DNA from: Algoriphagus hitonicola
GTDB lineage: Bacteria > Bacteroidota > Bacteroidia > Cytophagales > Cyclobacteriaceae
DNA length: 64,000 bases
Direction of reading: 5' to 3'
Assembly (NCBI RefSeq): GCF_900113375.1
Contig: NZ_FOPC01000010.1
Coordinates: 35,628 to 99,627, forward strand
The position numbers were made by a program, and so were the translations under genes. Positions 1-7,289 of the stretch are shown one piece after another. Under the pieces are notes generated by a model, which saw nothing but the letters and a program-made list of their open reading frames with translations, was not told the origin of the DNA and did no database searches. The first letter of the stretch is position 1; each line of letters opens with the position of its first letter.

Positions 1-1
1 C

Positions 2-343
2 TTCTTAGGGTTTGTATTTTCGATGATTTGGGCGCATGCACCGATTATTTTCCCTTTGATTTTTGGCTTCAAAGAAAGTCCTTTTCACTCGATCCTGTGG
101 ATTCCTTGGGCGATTTTTCAAGTGAGTTTGATTGGGCGATTTCTCAGTTCTTGGATGTTTCGGATCGATGAAAGAAGAGGTTTTGCTGTTGTCAATGGAT
201 TTAGCATTCTAGTGATTTTCATGACGATGGCTGCCATAGTCCTTTGGAAGAAAAGGTTTGACAAAAAGACAAAAACATCACAAAGTGATATCGCTCACAA
301 TAGGCAAAAAAAAGTAGGGCTAAATTTCGAAATCAATGCCTAG
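2..343 (+). CDS. Integral membrane protein, C-terminal part (5' end outside window)
   Basis: The reading frame is open to the left edge of the window, with coding-like residues before the first Met at 23, so this is probably the C-terminal third of a larger protein. About 113 residues are visible. Three hydrophobic stretches (around the start, residues 30-50 and 65-85) suggest membrane spans, followed by a charged, Lys-rich cytoplasmic tail. Its stop codon overlaps the start of the next gene by 8 bases (ATGCCTAG), so the two are translated together. I cannot name the family. The motif around W-A-H-A-P-I resembles NnrS-like or heme/copper-associated membrane proteins, but that is only an impression. 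Cotranscription with a copper-type TonB receptor makes a metal or NO link plausible. Confidence 0.6.
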   Translation, partial: FLGFVFSMIWAHAPIIFPLIFGFKESPFHSILWIPWAIFQVSLIGRFLSSWMFRIDERRGFAVVNGFSILVIFMTMAAIVLWKKRFDKKTKTSQSDIAHNRQKKVGLNFEINA

Positions 344-716
344 GGCAGTCCTACATATTGCCTTTGTCCTACTCATTCTACTTAACGGAATGGGGTACAG
401 TCTGATTCAACTCCATTTTTATTGGGATCGGGAAGAAATCACGGCGCTTTACTGCATTAATAAGGACAAACCCGAACTGCAATGCGATGGCCAATGCGAA
501 TTGGGCAAAAGATTGGCCGAAACAAAAAATCAAAGAAATGAACAGGGTGAAGAAATCACGCTGGAGGAACTTCAGCTCACTTTCCTTGTCCAGGATTTCA
601 CCAAAATCAACCTGAGTTCTCCAGATTTTATCGGTCAAAAACAATCTTTTCTTCACCCCACAGAACTGATTTCATCCCTTCACTTGGATGTATTTCACCC
701 ACCTCAGAGTAGCTGA
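336..716 (+). CDS. Small membrane-anchored protein with CX9CX3C motif
   Basis: A 126-residue protein with one N-terminal hydrophobic helix (about residues 5-28, an uncleaved anchor or signal peptide) and then a periplasmic-type region. Cys40, Cys50 and Cys54 form a compact CX9CX3C cluster, with the last two in the short motif CDGQC. The rest is hydrophilic. It starts inside the stop region of the membrane protein upstream and lies 84 bases before the copper-type TonB receptor, so the three probably form one operon. A thiol cluster next to a copper receptor suggests metal binding or a redox role in the periplasm, but this is inference from context. I do not recognise a named family. Confidence 0.65.
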   Translation: MPRAVLHIAFVLLILLNGMGYSLIQLHFYWDREEITALYCINKDKPELQCDGQCELGKRLAETKNQRNEQGEEITLEELQLTFLVQDFTKINLSSPDFIGQKQSFLHPTELISSLHLDVFHPPQSS

Positions 717-800
717 TTTTCAGATAAAAACAGCTTGAATTCCCCTTTGAGACAAAAGGAAGGGGGAATCATGTCTATTCATTCTCTAAATCAGCTAAAA

Positions 801-3071
801 ATGAACACATCATCAAAAATAAACCGACTGTTACTGTTTGGACTTCTGATCTTCTTTGGCATCATAAACGAAGCTCAAGCCCAACAAACTATACGTTTTC
901 GACTCATCGATCCCGAACAAGGTTTGGATATTCCGGGAGTCAGCTATCGCTATGCCGATGTACAGGGCATTTCCGATACAGATGGATTTATTCAATTCCA
1001 GTTTAAGTCCGAAACCAGGCTTTTCCTGCGTCATATCAGCTATGGCAACTGGGACCTGAGTCCCGAGGAAATATTGAAAGCAAATCAAATTGGCAGAATT
1101 GAGCGAAGTGAAAATATATTTCAGCTTTCGCCCGTTTCAGTCATTTCCTTAAAGATGACTGAGGAAAAAGATAAAAAAATCGTGCTTTCAGATCAAGAAC
1201 GGCTTCATCACGATGCCGGGGCGATTTTATCGCTCAATCCAGCTGTGGCGGGTATCCGTAAGGGAGGCAGTTTTGCCTTTGACCCGGTCATGCGAGGATT
1301 CAAATATGATCAGCTCAATATCGTCATAAATGGAATGCAAAGCGCCAATGCGGCTTGCCCCAATCGCATGGACCCTCCGACTAGTCAAGTTGCCCTGAAC
1401 CGTATCAAAGAAGTAGAAATCCTAAAAGGCCCGCATGCGCTTCGGTACGGAATTGGACTGGGCGGCACGATCAATTACATCCAGGAATCCCCTGATTTCA
1501 GTTCGGAATCAGGTATCTATGGCAGACTTTCCTCCCTCTACGAATCCAACGGAAACGTCAGTAGAAATGAAGGCCGAATAGGTTTTCAAGGAAGTAATTA
1601 CGATGTTGGGATTTTAGGAAGTTGGGCCAAAGGAAGCGATTACAAAGACGGAACTGGACAATTTGTTCCTTCCGATTTTACACGAGGCACTGTGGGTATG
1701 TACGGAGACCTGAGGATCAGCCCAAAAGATTTGGTACAAGTCTCAATCAACCGAAATTTTGCCCGTGATGTGGATTTCCCCTCCCTCAATATGGATCTCA
1801 GAACTGATGATACCTGGATGGGAAGTATCAAACACACCAGAAATTTCAAAGGTGGCTCTTTAGCTTCTTGGACGAGCTCCGCTTATTTCACTCGAGTAGA
1901 TCACCTTATGGATAATTTGCTTCGGGATATAGACCCCCGAATGGTCAATTCATCCACTCCAGCCATTACCGAGAATTGGGGAATCCGAACAGAGGGTTTA
2001 TGGAAGTTCAAATCCGGAAAACTCTATGCAGGAATGGACCATAAAGTGGAGGCAGCAGAGGGCACCCGAATTCGTGAAATGCTCATGGGACCCATGGCTG
2101 GGAAAACCGTTTACGATAACCTATGGCAGAACTCCCAAATCAGCAAAACTGGCGTATTTGCCAATTACACTTTCCCGGTAGGCCAAACCATTCTGACCAC
2201 CTCAGGTCGATTGGATGTCAATCAAGCCATCGCCAACGATCCTGCGGAGGAATTCCTACTCCTTCATCCCGAAGCTAAAAACACCCAACTCAATCCAGGG
2301 CTGAGTATTGGAGCGCAAAGGTCGCTAGGATCATCATTTAATGTAGGTCTTTGGGCAGCGGCAGTGCAGCGGAGTGGAGGCTTACTCGAGCGTTTTATCA
2401 ATTACCTTCCAGTGGGCTTGGATCCATTTGAGTTAGTCGGCAACCCACAGATCAAGCCGGAAACCAATTACGAAATCGACTTCGTTTTGGGCTATGACAT
2501 TGAAGGATTCTCCTTGGAAGCCACTGTTTTTGGTTCCTATTTGACAGATTATATTTCCTCTGTCAAAACAGACTTGAAGCCACGCCTGCCTTCCAGTCCA
2601 GGAGTCCGACAATATGTCAATATCGATGAAGCATACAAAACAGGATTTGAGTTGGCTTTTAAGCAAAGAATATCTCAGCGAGTACAGCATTCGGTGCAAT
2701 TGGCCTATACCTATGGTAAAGACCTCGGCCTCAACGCTGCTTTGCCGGAAATAGCACCTTTTGACCTTCGGTATCGAATCCAAGGACAATTCGTCAAAGA
2801 CAAACTTCACGCTGGACTTACCCTCCGTCAAGTCGCTACACAAAACAGAGTTTCTGAAGTATTCGGCGAACAAAAGACTCCTGGCTTTACTTTAATCGAT
2901 GCGGATGTAAGCTATCCACTTGGAAATTCACTCTTGTTAAAAACCGGTGCACAAAACCTTCTAAATGAAGCATACTATGAGCATCTGAGCAGACCCATTG
3001 GAGCCGATAAAAGCCCCATGTTTTCACCGGGTAGAAATTTCTTCCTGATGATCAGTTACAAATTTCCATAG
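801..3071 (+). CDS. TonB-dependent copper receptor (OprC/NosA-like)
   Basis: Outer-membrane TonB-dependent receptor of about 756 residues. The frame is open from 735, but the Met at 801 directly precedes a clean signal peptide (cleavage near Q-A-Q), so I start there. Order: signal peptide, carboxypeptidase-regulatory-like domain, plug (about 125-230), beta-barrel ending in Y-K-F-P. The plug carries CPNRMDPPTS, with Cys186 and Met190 in a CxxxM arrangement. The barrel carries H-L-M at residues 368-370 in the context VDHLMDN. In OprC/NosA-type receptors a CxxxM pair and an HxM pair bind copper, so import of copper, or of a copper complex, is the best call. It sits in an operon with a small Cys-motif protein and is followed by a clear terminator. 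Confidence 0.85.
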   Translation: MNTSSKINRLLLFGLLIFFGIINEAQAQQTIRFRLIDPEQGLDIPGVSYRYADVQGISDTDGFIQFQFKSETRLFLRHISYGNWDLSPEEILKANQIGRIERSENIFQLSPVSVISLKMTEEKDKKIVLSDQERLHHDAGAILSLNPAVAGIRKGGSFAFDPVMRGFKYDQLNIVINGMQSANAACPNRMDPPTSQVALNRIKEVEILKGPHALRYGIGLGGTINYIQESPDFSSESGIYGRLSSLYESNGNVSRNEGRIGFQGSNYDVGILGSWAKGSDYKDGTGQFVPSDFTRGTVGMYGDLRISPKDLVQVSINRNFARDVDFPSLNMDLRTDDTWMGSIKHTRNFKGGSLASWTSSAYFTRVDHLMDNLLRDIDPRMVNSSTPAITENWGIRTEGLWKFKSGKLYAGMDHKVEAAEGTRIREMLMGPMAGKTVYDNLWQNSQISKTGVFANYTFPVGQTILTTSGRLDVNQAIANDPAEEFLLLHPEAKNTQLNPGLSIGAQRSLGSSFNVGLWAAAVQRSGGLLERFINYLPVGLDPFELVGNPQIKPETNYEIDFVLGYDIEGFSLEATVFGSYLTDYISSVKTDLKPRLPSSPGVRQYVNIDEAYKTGFELAFKQRISQRVQHSVQLAYTYGKDLGLNAALPEIAPFDLRYRIQGQFVKDKLHAGLTLRQVATQNRVSEVFGEQKTPGFTLIDADVSYPLGNSLLLKTGAQNLLNEAYYEHLSRPIGADKSPMFSPGRNFFLMISYKFP

Positions 3072-3090
3072 GTTTTCTTAATGTTAAAAA

Positions 3091-3116
3091 ATGGCCCCAA
3101 TCGGGGTCATTTTTTT
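3091..3116 (+). terminator. Rho-independent terminator after the copper receptor
   Basis: An 8-bp stem (ATGGCCCC with GGGGTCAT, one G-T pair) with loop AATC is followed by a run of T. It lies 20 bases after the receptor stop codon and ends the copper operon. Confidence 0.85.
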
Positions 3117-3146
3117 ATTAAAAATAAAAGATCTACTTATCTTTAT

Positions 3147-3176
3147 TTGCAAAATTATATTGTATTTTTATCTCCG
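3147..3176 (+). promoter_or_regulatory. Candidate Bacteroidota promoter for the fasciclin gene
   Basis: A TTG at 3147-3149 is followed after exactly 19 bases by TATCTCCG (3169-3176). This agrees at four of the six fixed positions with the -7 consensus TAnnTTTG of this phylum. It would give a leader of about 40 bases before the ATG at 3222. Motif match only. Confidence 0.4.
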
Positions 3177-3221
3177 TAAAATGGCTTCAAAAACAGCTAA
3201 TTAACCCATATCCCACAGCTT

Positions 3222-3779
3222 ATGAAAAAGCAAATAGCAATCCTCATCACCTTCCTAGTTCCTTGGTTTATACAGGGATGTGGAGAAAGTACAAGCACTG
3301 CCGAAAATGTCACTCAGTCCGAAGCAGCGAAGCTTGGTGGCCAGTCATCTGTCCAAGATTCAGATTCCAATCCTAATGTGGTACAAGTAGCGGTGGGTTC
3401 GGAAGATCACAGCACACTGGTATCAGCATTGCAGGCCGCAGAATACGTAGATGCGCTGACCAATGTAGGTCCATTTACCGTCTTCGCACCAACCAACGAT
3501 GCCTTTGATCAGCTTCCCGAAGGCACTTTGGAAAACCTAACCCAATCCGAAAATCAACGACAATTACGTGATATTTTAGAATATCATGTGCTTTTGGGCG
3601 TCTACAAGGCAGAGGACTTTGTGGATAATCGAAAATTGGGCACAGCCGATGGAAGATCTCTCTTAGTTACAAAAAGAGAAGATGGATCAGTCAAAATAAA
3701 TGGGGCTAAAATTATTGGCACCTTACCGGCTTCCAATGGGATCATCCACGTAGTTGATCAAGTATTATTGCCAAAATAA
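3222..3779 (+). CDS. Fasciclin (FAS1) domain lipoprotein
   Basis: A 185-residue lipoprotein. The N-terminus has a signal sequence ending in a lipobox-like FIQGC (Cys20), then a Ser/Asn-rich linker to about residue 50. One FAS1 domain fills the rest (about 52-184). It shows the H1-like motif around GPFTVFAPTNDAF, the YHVLLG segment and the closing NGIIHVVDQVLLP motif. FAS1 domains mediate adhesion or protein contacts at the cell surface; no enzyme activity is expected. It has its own candidate promoter and terminator, so it is likely monocistronic, although the Rrf2 regulator directly follows. Confidence 0.88.
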   Translation: MKKQIAILITFLVPWFIQGCGESTSTAENVTQSEAAKLGGQSSVQDSDSNPNVVQVAVGSEDHSTLVSALQAAEYVDALTNVGPFTVFAPTNDAFDQLPEGTLENLTQSENQRQLRDILEYHVLLGVYKAEDFVDNRKLGTADGRSLLVTKREDGSVKINGAKIIGTLPASNGIIHVVDQVLLPK

Positions 3780-3810
3780 CGCAAAAGTAAATATGGTTGA
3801 ATGGGTAAAA

Positions 3811-3839
3811 GACCGGGTCCAGTTGGATTCGGTTTTTTT
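3811..3839 (+). terminator. Rho-independent terminator after the fasciclin gene
   Basis: ACCGGGTCC pairs with GGATTCGGT (9 bp, two G-T pairs) across the loop AGTT, followed by seven T. Confidence 0.75.
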
Positions 3840-3862
3840 GCTTTTGTGAAATTGAATATATT

Positions 3863-3880
3863 TAGGACAAAATTCTCCTA
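3863..3880 (+). promoter_or_regulatory. Palindromic operator candidate at the Rrf2 gene start
   Basis: TAGGACAAAATTCTCCTA is an imperfect 18-bp palindrome (TAGGAnAAnnTTnTCCTA) ending one base before the ATG at 3882. Its left end overlaps a -7-like TATATTTA (3857-3864), so a protein bound here would block transcription start. Autoregulation by the Rrf2 protein encoded next is the simplest reading. Confidence 0.5.
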
Positions 3881-3881
3881 T

Positions 3882-4325
3882 ATGTTTTCCAAAGCAAGCC
3901 AATACGCCATCAAAGCCATCATCTATATTTGGACTCAAAGTCTTCAAGACAGCAAAGCCGGTGCTAAGGAAATCGGAGCAGCAATCGATGCTCCTGAGGC
4001 TTTTACTGCCAAAATCCTACAGCAACTCAGCCGTGCAAAGCTTATCGGTTCGGTCAAAGGTCCCAATGGAGGATTCTACGCCGATGAATCACACGCCAAC
4101 AAAACCCTCAAGGACGTGGTCCGCGCTGTGGACGGAGATAGCCTCTTTTCGGGTTGTAGCCTTGGATTGAATAAATGCTCTGAAAAAAATCCCTGCCCCC
4201 TACATTTTGAAATAGTAGCGATCAGACAAAAGCTCGATCACATGCTTACCAATAAAAGTATCAAACATTTAGCCGTGGAGGTAATCAAAGGGGAAACCAA
4301 TATTAAGCGGATTCTCCAATCCTAA
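3882..4325 (+). CDS. Rrf2-family transcriptional regulator with three cysteines
   Basis: A 147-residue Rrf2 regulator with the typical opening MFSKASQYAIKA, a winged helix (about residues 1-65), the wing motif GPNGGFYAD, and a C-terminal dimerisation helix. Between them lie Cys residues in the pattern C-x6-C-x5-C (around GCSLGLNKCSEKNPC). This is the position where IscR, NsrR and RsrR bind an iron-sulfur cluster. The frame extends upstream to 3801, but that part crosses the fasciclin terminator and is unlike the family, so 3882 is preferred. An 18-bp palindrome just before the start suggests self-repression. Family knowledge points to sensing of Fe-S status, redox or NO; the nearby copper operon is compatible with NO/N2O metabolism but does not prove it. 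Confidence 0.88.
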   Translation: MFSKASQYAIKAIIYIWTQSLQDSKAGAKEIGAAIDAPEAFTAKILQQLSRAKLIGSVKGPNGGFYADESHANKTLKDVVRAVDGDSLFSGCSLGLNKCSEKNPCPLHFEIVAIRQKLDHMLTNKSIKHLAVEVIKGETNIKRILQS

Positions 4326-4407
4326 CAATTATAATTTAATTCATCCATCATTTTTTGGCTTTAGTTTTATTTTTTGAGGATATTCAGGTAATCAAACTTT
4401 TACTATT

Positions 4408-4908
4408 ATGATCGATCAATTATTAAAAATGGCAGACGGACCCCTGAGGGACCTCCTAGCTAATTCAGATGTACCAGCCAATCCCGGAGATGCTTCGGCA
4501 ATCGAAGATACACTGGCTTCGATTTTACAGCGAAAAGCCCAATCAGGCGATTTGGATGCCTTGAAGGAAATGTTTTCCGGGGCAGATACAAACCCCAACA
4601 GTCCGGTGGTAAATAATCTCGCCGGGGATGTTTCGGAAGGTTTGAAATCCAAACTTGGGATAGACGGCGGTCAGGCCATGAAAATTGCCATGGCAGCGCT
4701 CCCCATGTTGATGAACTTCTTCAATAAGAAAGTTAATGATGCACCTCAGGACAATTCAGATATTATGAATTCAGTGATCGGAGCGCTTCAAGGAGGCGGA
4801 GGCAGTGGTCAAGCCGATATTTTGGGTTCGCTCCTCGGCGGTGGAAAAGGCGGAGGGGGAATGGACCTCGGAGGCCTGATGAATATGGGTAAAGGTTTGT
4901 TTAAATAA
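4408..4908 (+). CDS. Conserved glycine-rich cytoplasmic protein of unknown function
   Basis: A 166-residue acidic protein without signal peptide. Residues 1-100 are predicted helical, with small repeats of Leu and Asp. A short hydrophobic stretch follows (AMKIAMAALPMLMNFF, about 91-106). The C-terminal 45 residues are rich in Gly (GGGGSG, GGGKGGGG) with short LGSLL and GGLMN motifs. The arrangement recalls DUF937/YidB-like proteins, but I cannot confirm membership. It stands alone between the Rrf2 gene and a glycosidase and is closed by a terminator. Confidence 0.7.
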   Translation: MIDQLLKMADGPLRDLLANSDVPANPGDASAIEDTLASILQRKAQSGDLDALKEMFSGADTNPNSPVVNNLAGDVSEGLKSKLGIDGGQAMKIAMAALPMLMNFFNKKVNDAPQDNSDIMNSVIGALQGGGGSGQADILGSLLGGGKGGGGMDLGGLMNMGKGLFK

Positions 4909-4966
4909 AGCTAGCCAAAAAGTCTTTTTCCATTCATTTTTTCCAAGACAACGCAAAATTCATAAA

Positions 4967-4997
4967 AGCTCTGAGGACAATTCTCAGGGCTTTTCTT
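4967..4997 (+). terminator. Rho-independent terminator after the glycine-rich protein
   Basis: AGCTCTGAG pairs with CTCAGGGCT (9 bp, one T-G pair) around loop GACAATT and is followed by a T-rich stretch. It lies just before the GH30 gene start at 5008. Confidence 0.65.
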
Positions 4998-5007
4998 AAT
5001 TTCAGGG

Positions 5008-6399
5008 ATGAAAAACCCCAGCCTCATCTTCCTCAGCTTTCTTTTCCTTTTTTTCAGCTTTTGTACTTCCAAAAACCAGACCCCGGAGTTTTGGCTTACA
5101 GACCCAAAAGCCTCAGTTTTATTTGAACCCCAAGAAGCGATTCCCGAATCCGGTGAATCCAGCAAAACAATTCAAATCAATCGGGATTCTACGTACCAAA
5201 GCATGGATGGCTTTGGATATACCCTAAGTCAGGGTTCGGCACAGCATTTACTTCAAATGAGTGATTCTGCCCGGGCTAGTATTTTGGAAGAACTCTTTGG
5301 GAATGGGAAAAACAGCATCCGAATCAATTATCTGAGACTTTCTGTAGCCGCCTCTGATTTGAATGAATTTCCGTTTTCCTACAATGATTTACAGGATTCA
5401 CTTGCCGTGGATCCCGAGTTGGAAAACTTTAGTCTTAGCCATGACACCTTGGATGTCGTTCCTGTTTTGAAAATGATTTTGGAGATCAATCCCGACATCA
5501 AGTTAATGGCTTCCCCCTGGTCTCCCCCAAAATGGATGAAGGACAACAAAGACACCCGCGGAGGCTCACTTTTGGAGGAATTTGAGCCATCCTATGCCCA
5601 CTATCTTGTCAAATACATTCAGGCAATGGAAGCTGAAGGAATTTCCATCGACGCACTGACCATCCAAAACGAACCCCTTCATCCCGGAAACAATCCCTCC
5701 CTTATGATGCTTCCTGAGCAGCAAGCCCGCTTTATCGGTAAGCACCTGGGACCTGCATTCGAAGATGCGGGTATACAGACCAAAATCGTGGTTTACGATC
5801 ACAATGCGGACCGACCGGATTATCCGATCACGGTGCTGAGTGACTCTTTGGCCAATCAGTACATTGATGGCGCTGCTTTTCATCTTTATGGTGGGGAAAT
5901 CGAAGCACTTTCGAAAGTTCATCAGGCATTTCCCGACAAAAATCTCTACTTCACCGAACAGTGGGTGGGCGCACCGGGAAACCTGGAAGAAGATATTCAC
6001 TGGCATGTCAAACATCTCCTGATCGGCGCTCCCCGAAATTGGGCCAAGACGGTTTTGGAATGGAATCTAAGCTCCAATCCCGAACTCACACCCCATACCG
6101 ATCGGGGTGGCTGCAGTCGCTGTTTGGGTGCGGTGACGATAGATGGTGATCAAGTTACCCGAAATCCAGCCTACTACACCATCGCCCACGCCAGTAAATT
6201 TGTGGATGATGGCTCGCTACGAATTGATTCCACACCTATTGAAGGATTGCCCAATGTAGCTTATCTCACTCCCAAAGGAAAAAAAGTACTGATTGTACTC
6301 AACGATGGCGATGAACCTATCGACTTTCAAGTCCAAGAAAATGAAACCAAATTCAAAGGCAGCTTAAATCCAGGCGCTGTTGGGACTTGGGTTTGGTGA
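5008..6399 (+). CDS. Glycoside hydrolase family 30, secreted lipoprotein
   Basis: A 463-residue exported glycosidase. The signal sequence runs into a Cys at about residue 19 (FFSFCTS), an imperfect lipobox. The fold is a TIM barrel plus a small C-terminal beta domain. Typical GH30/glucosylceramidase-like motifs are DGFGYTLS near the start, LMASPWSPPKWM, the acid/base motif TIQNEP with Glu222, and the nucleophile motif YFTEQW with Glu317. Family members act on beta-1,6-glucans, glucosylceramide, beta-xylosides or fucosides; the substrate cannot be read from sequence. The gene is not in a polysaccharide-utilisation locus. A LytTR two-component operon follows after 158 bases and might respond to a related cue, which is inference. 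Confidence 0.88.
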   Translation: MKNPSLIFLSFLFLFFSFCTSKNQTPEFWLTDPKASVLFEPQEAIPESGESSKTIQINRDSTYQSMDGFGYTLSQGSAQHLLQMSDSARASILEELFGNGKNSIRINYLRLSVAASDLNEFPFSYNDLQDSLAVDPELENFSLSHDTLDVVPVLKMILEINPDIKLMASPWSPPKWMKDNKDTRGGSLLEEFEPSYAHYLVKYIQAMEAEGISIDALTIQNEPLHPGNNPSLMMLPEQQARFIGKHLGPAFEDAGIQTKIVVYDHNADRPDYPITVLSDSLANQYIDGAAFHLYGGEIEALSKVHQAFPDKNLYFTEQWVGAPGNLEEDIHWHVKHLLIGAPRNWAKTVLEWNLSSNPELTPHTDRGGCSRCLGAVTIDGDQVTRNPAYYTIAHASKFVDDGSLRIDSTPIEGLPNVAYLTPKGKKVLIVLNDGDEPIDFQVQENETKFKGSLNPGAVGTWVW

Positions 6400-6465
6400 A
6401 ATTTTCTGACGAAAGAAAACGCAAATCTATTTATGAGAAAGTCGATGGTCTTTAAAAACCCTCAC

Positions 6466-6487
6466 TTTAAGCGTATTTAAGTACGCT
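6466..6487. promoter_or_regulatory. Near-perfect palindrome and TTTAAG tandem repeat upstream of the LytTR operon
   Basis: AGCGTATTTAAGTACGCT (6470-6487) matches its own reverse complement at 16 of 18 positions. In the same stretch TTTAAG occurs at 6466 and 6476, a period of 10 bases. It lies 70 bases before the response regulator start and is a candidate binding site. Confidence 0.4.
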
Positions 6488-6557
6488 GGTATATTTATTT
6501 GGATATAATGAAATAAAATTCGAAAATTAGATATTCTATAATTTTTGAGGACTAGAT

Positions 6558-7289
6558 ATGATCAAGACTATTTTAGTGGATGATGAGCGTCATGCACTTG
6601 AATCTTTAAAATTACTTTTGAATAAACTATTCCCGGAAAAGTTTGAATTTCAAGCGCTTTGCCTGTCGGTAGACCAGGCGATACCAGCTATTGAAAAACA
6701 TCAACCTGATTTGGTTTTTTTGGACATCCAAATGCCCCAAAAAAATGGGTTTGCACTTCTGGAGGTCATGCCAAACCGTGAATTTGACGTGATTTTCACT
6801 ACGGCATACAGAGATCATGCTATCCACGCAATTAAGAATACCGCATTTGATTATTTGCTCAAGCCGATAGACTCCCTTGAACTTCAAAAAACCATTATTC
6901 GCTACCTCGATAGCAAAAAGTCAGATCCTATCCAACCCTTGCTAGAAACCCTCTCTCAACAACTTGACGGCTTGGGGATAATCGCTTTTTCGACTTCAGA
7001 TGGAATGGAATTCTTGAAGTTAGATGAGATCATATACCTTGAAGCAGACCGAAACTACACCACGATCTTTCTCGAAAACAATCGCAAACTGCTTATTTCA
7101 AAAGCACTCGGTCAGATTGAAACGAAACTCCCCGAAAGTCGATTTATCCGCATTCATCAATCTTATTCGGTGAATGTGACCAAAATTCTACGCTACGACA
7201 AAGCTCAGAATTTCCTGATCATGAAGACGGGAGAAAAACTCTCTGTTGCAATTCGAAAAAATTCCACATTGACCAAGCGCTTTGCTTAG
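6558..7289 (+). CDS. LytTR-family response regulator
   Basis: A 243-residue two-component regulator. The receiver domain (1-120) has the acidic pocket VDDE (residues 7-10), the phospho-acceptor Asp56 in LVFLDIQMP, a Thr/Ala switch in FTTAYRDHA and the conserved Lys in YLLKPID. The C-terminal LytTR DNA-binding domain (about 140-240) includes IIYLEADRNYT and FIRIHQSYSVN, both typical of the fold. The next gene, a histidine kinase, starts inside its stop codon region (TTGCTTAG), so the two form a translationally coupled pair. LytTR proteins usually bind two short direct repeats; candidate repeats lie about 80 bases upstream. Confidence 0.93.
   Translation: MIKTILVDDERHALESLKLLLNKLFPEKFEFQALCLSVDQAIPAIEKHQPDLVFLDIQMPQKNGFALLEVMPNREFDVIFTTAYRDHAIHAIKNTAFDYLLKPIDSLELQKTIIRYLDSKKSDPIQPLLETLSQQLDGLGIIAFSTSDGMEFLKLDEIIYLEADRNYTTIFLENNRKLLISKALGQIETKLPESRFIRIHQSYSVNVTKILRYDKAQNFLIMKTGEKLSVAIRKNSTLTKRFA

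Noticed and set aside
735..800. Earlier start for the copper receptor
   Set aside because: The 22 extra residues are hydrophilic and would push the signal peptide inward; 801 gives a standard signal peptide.
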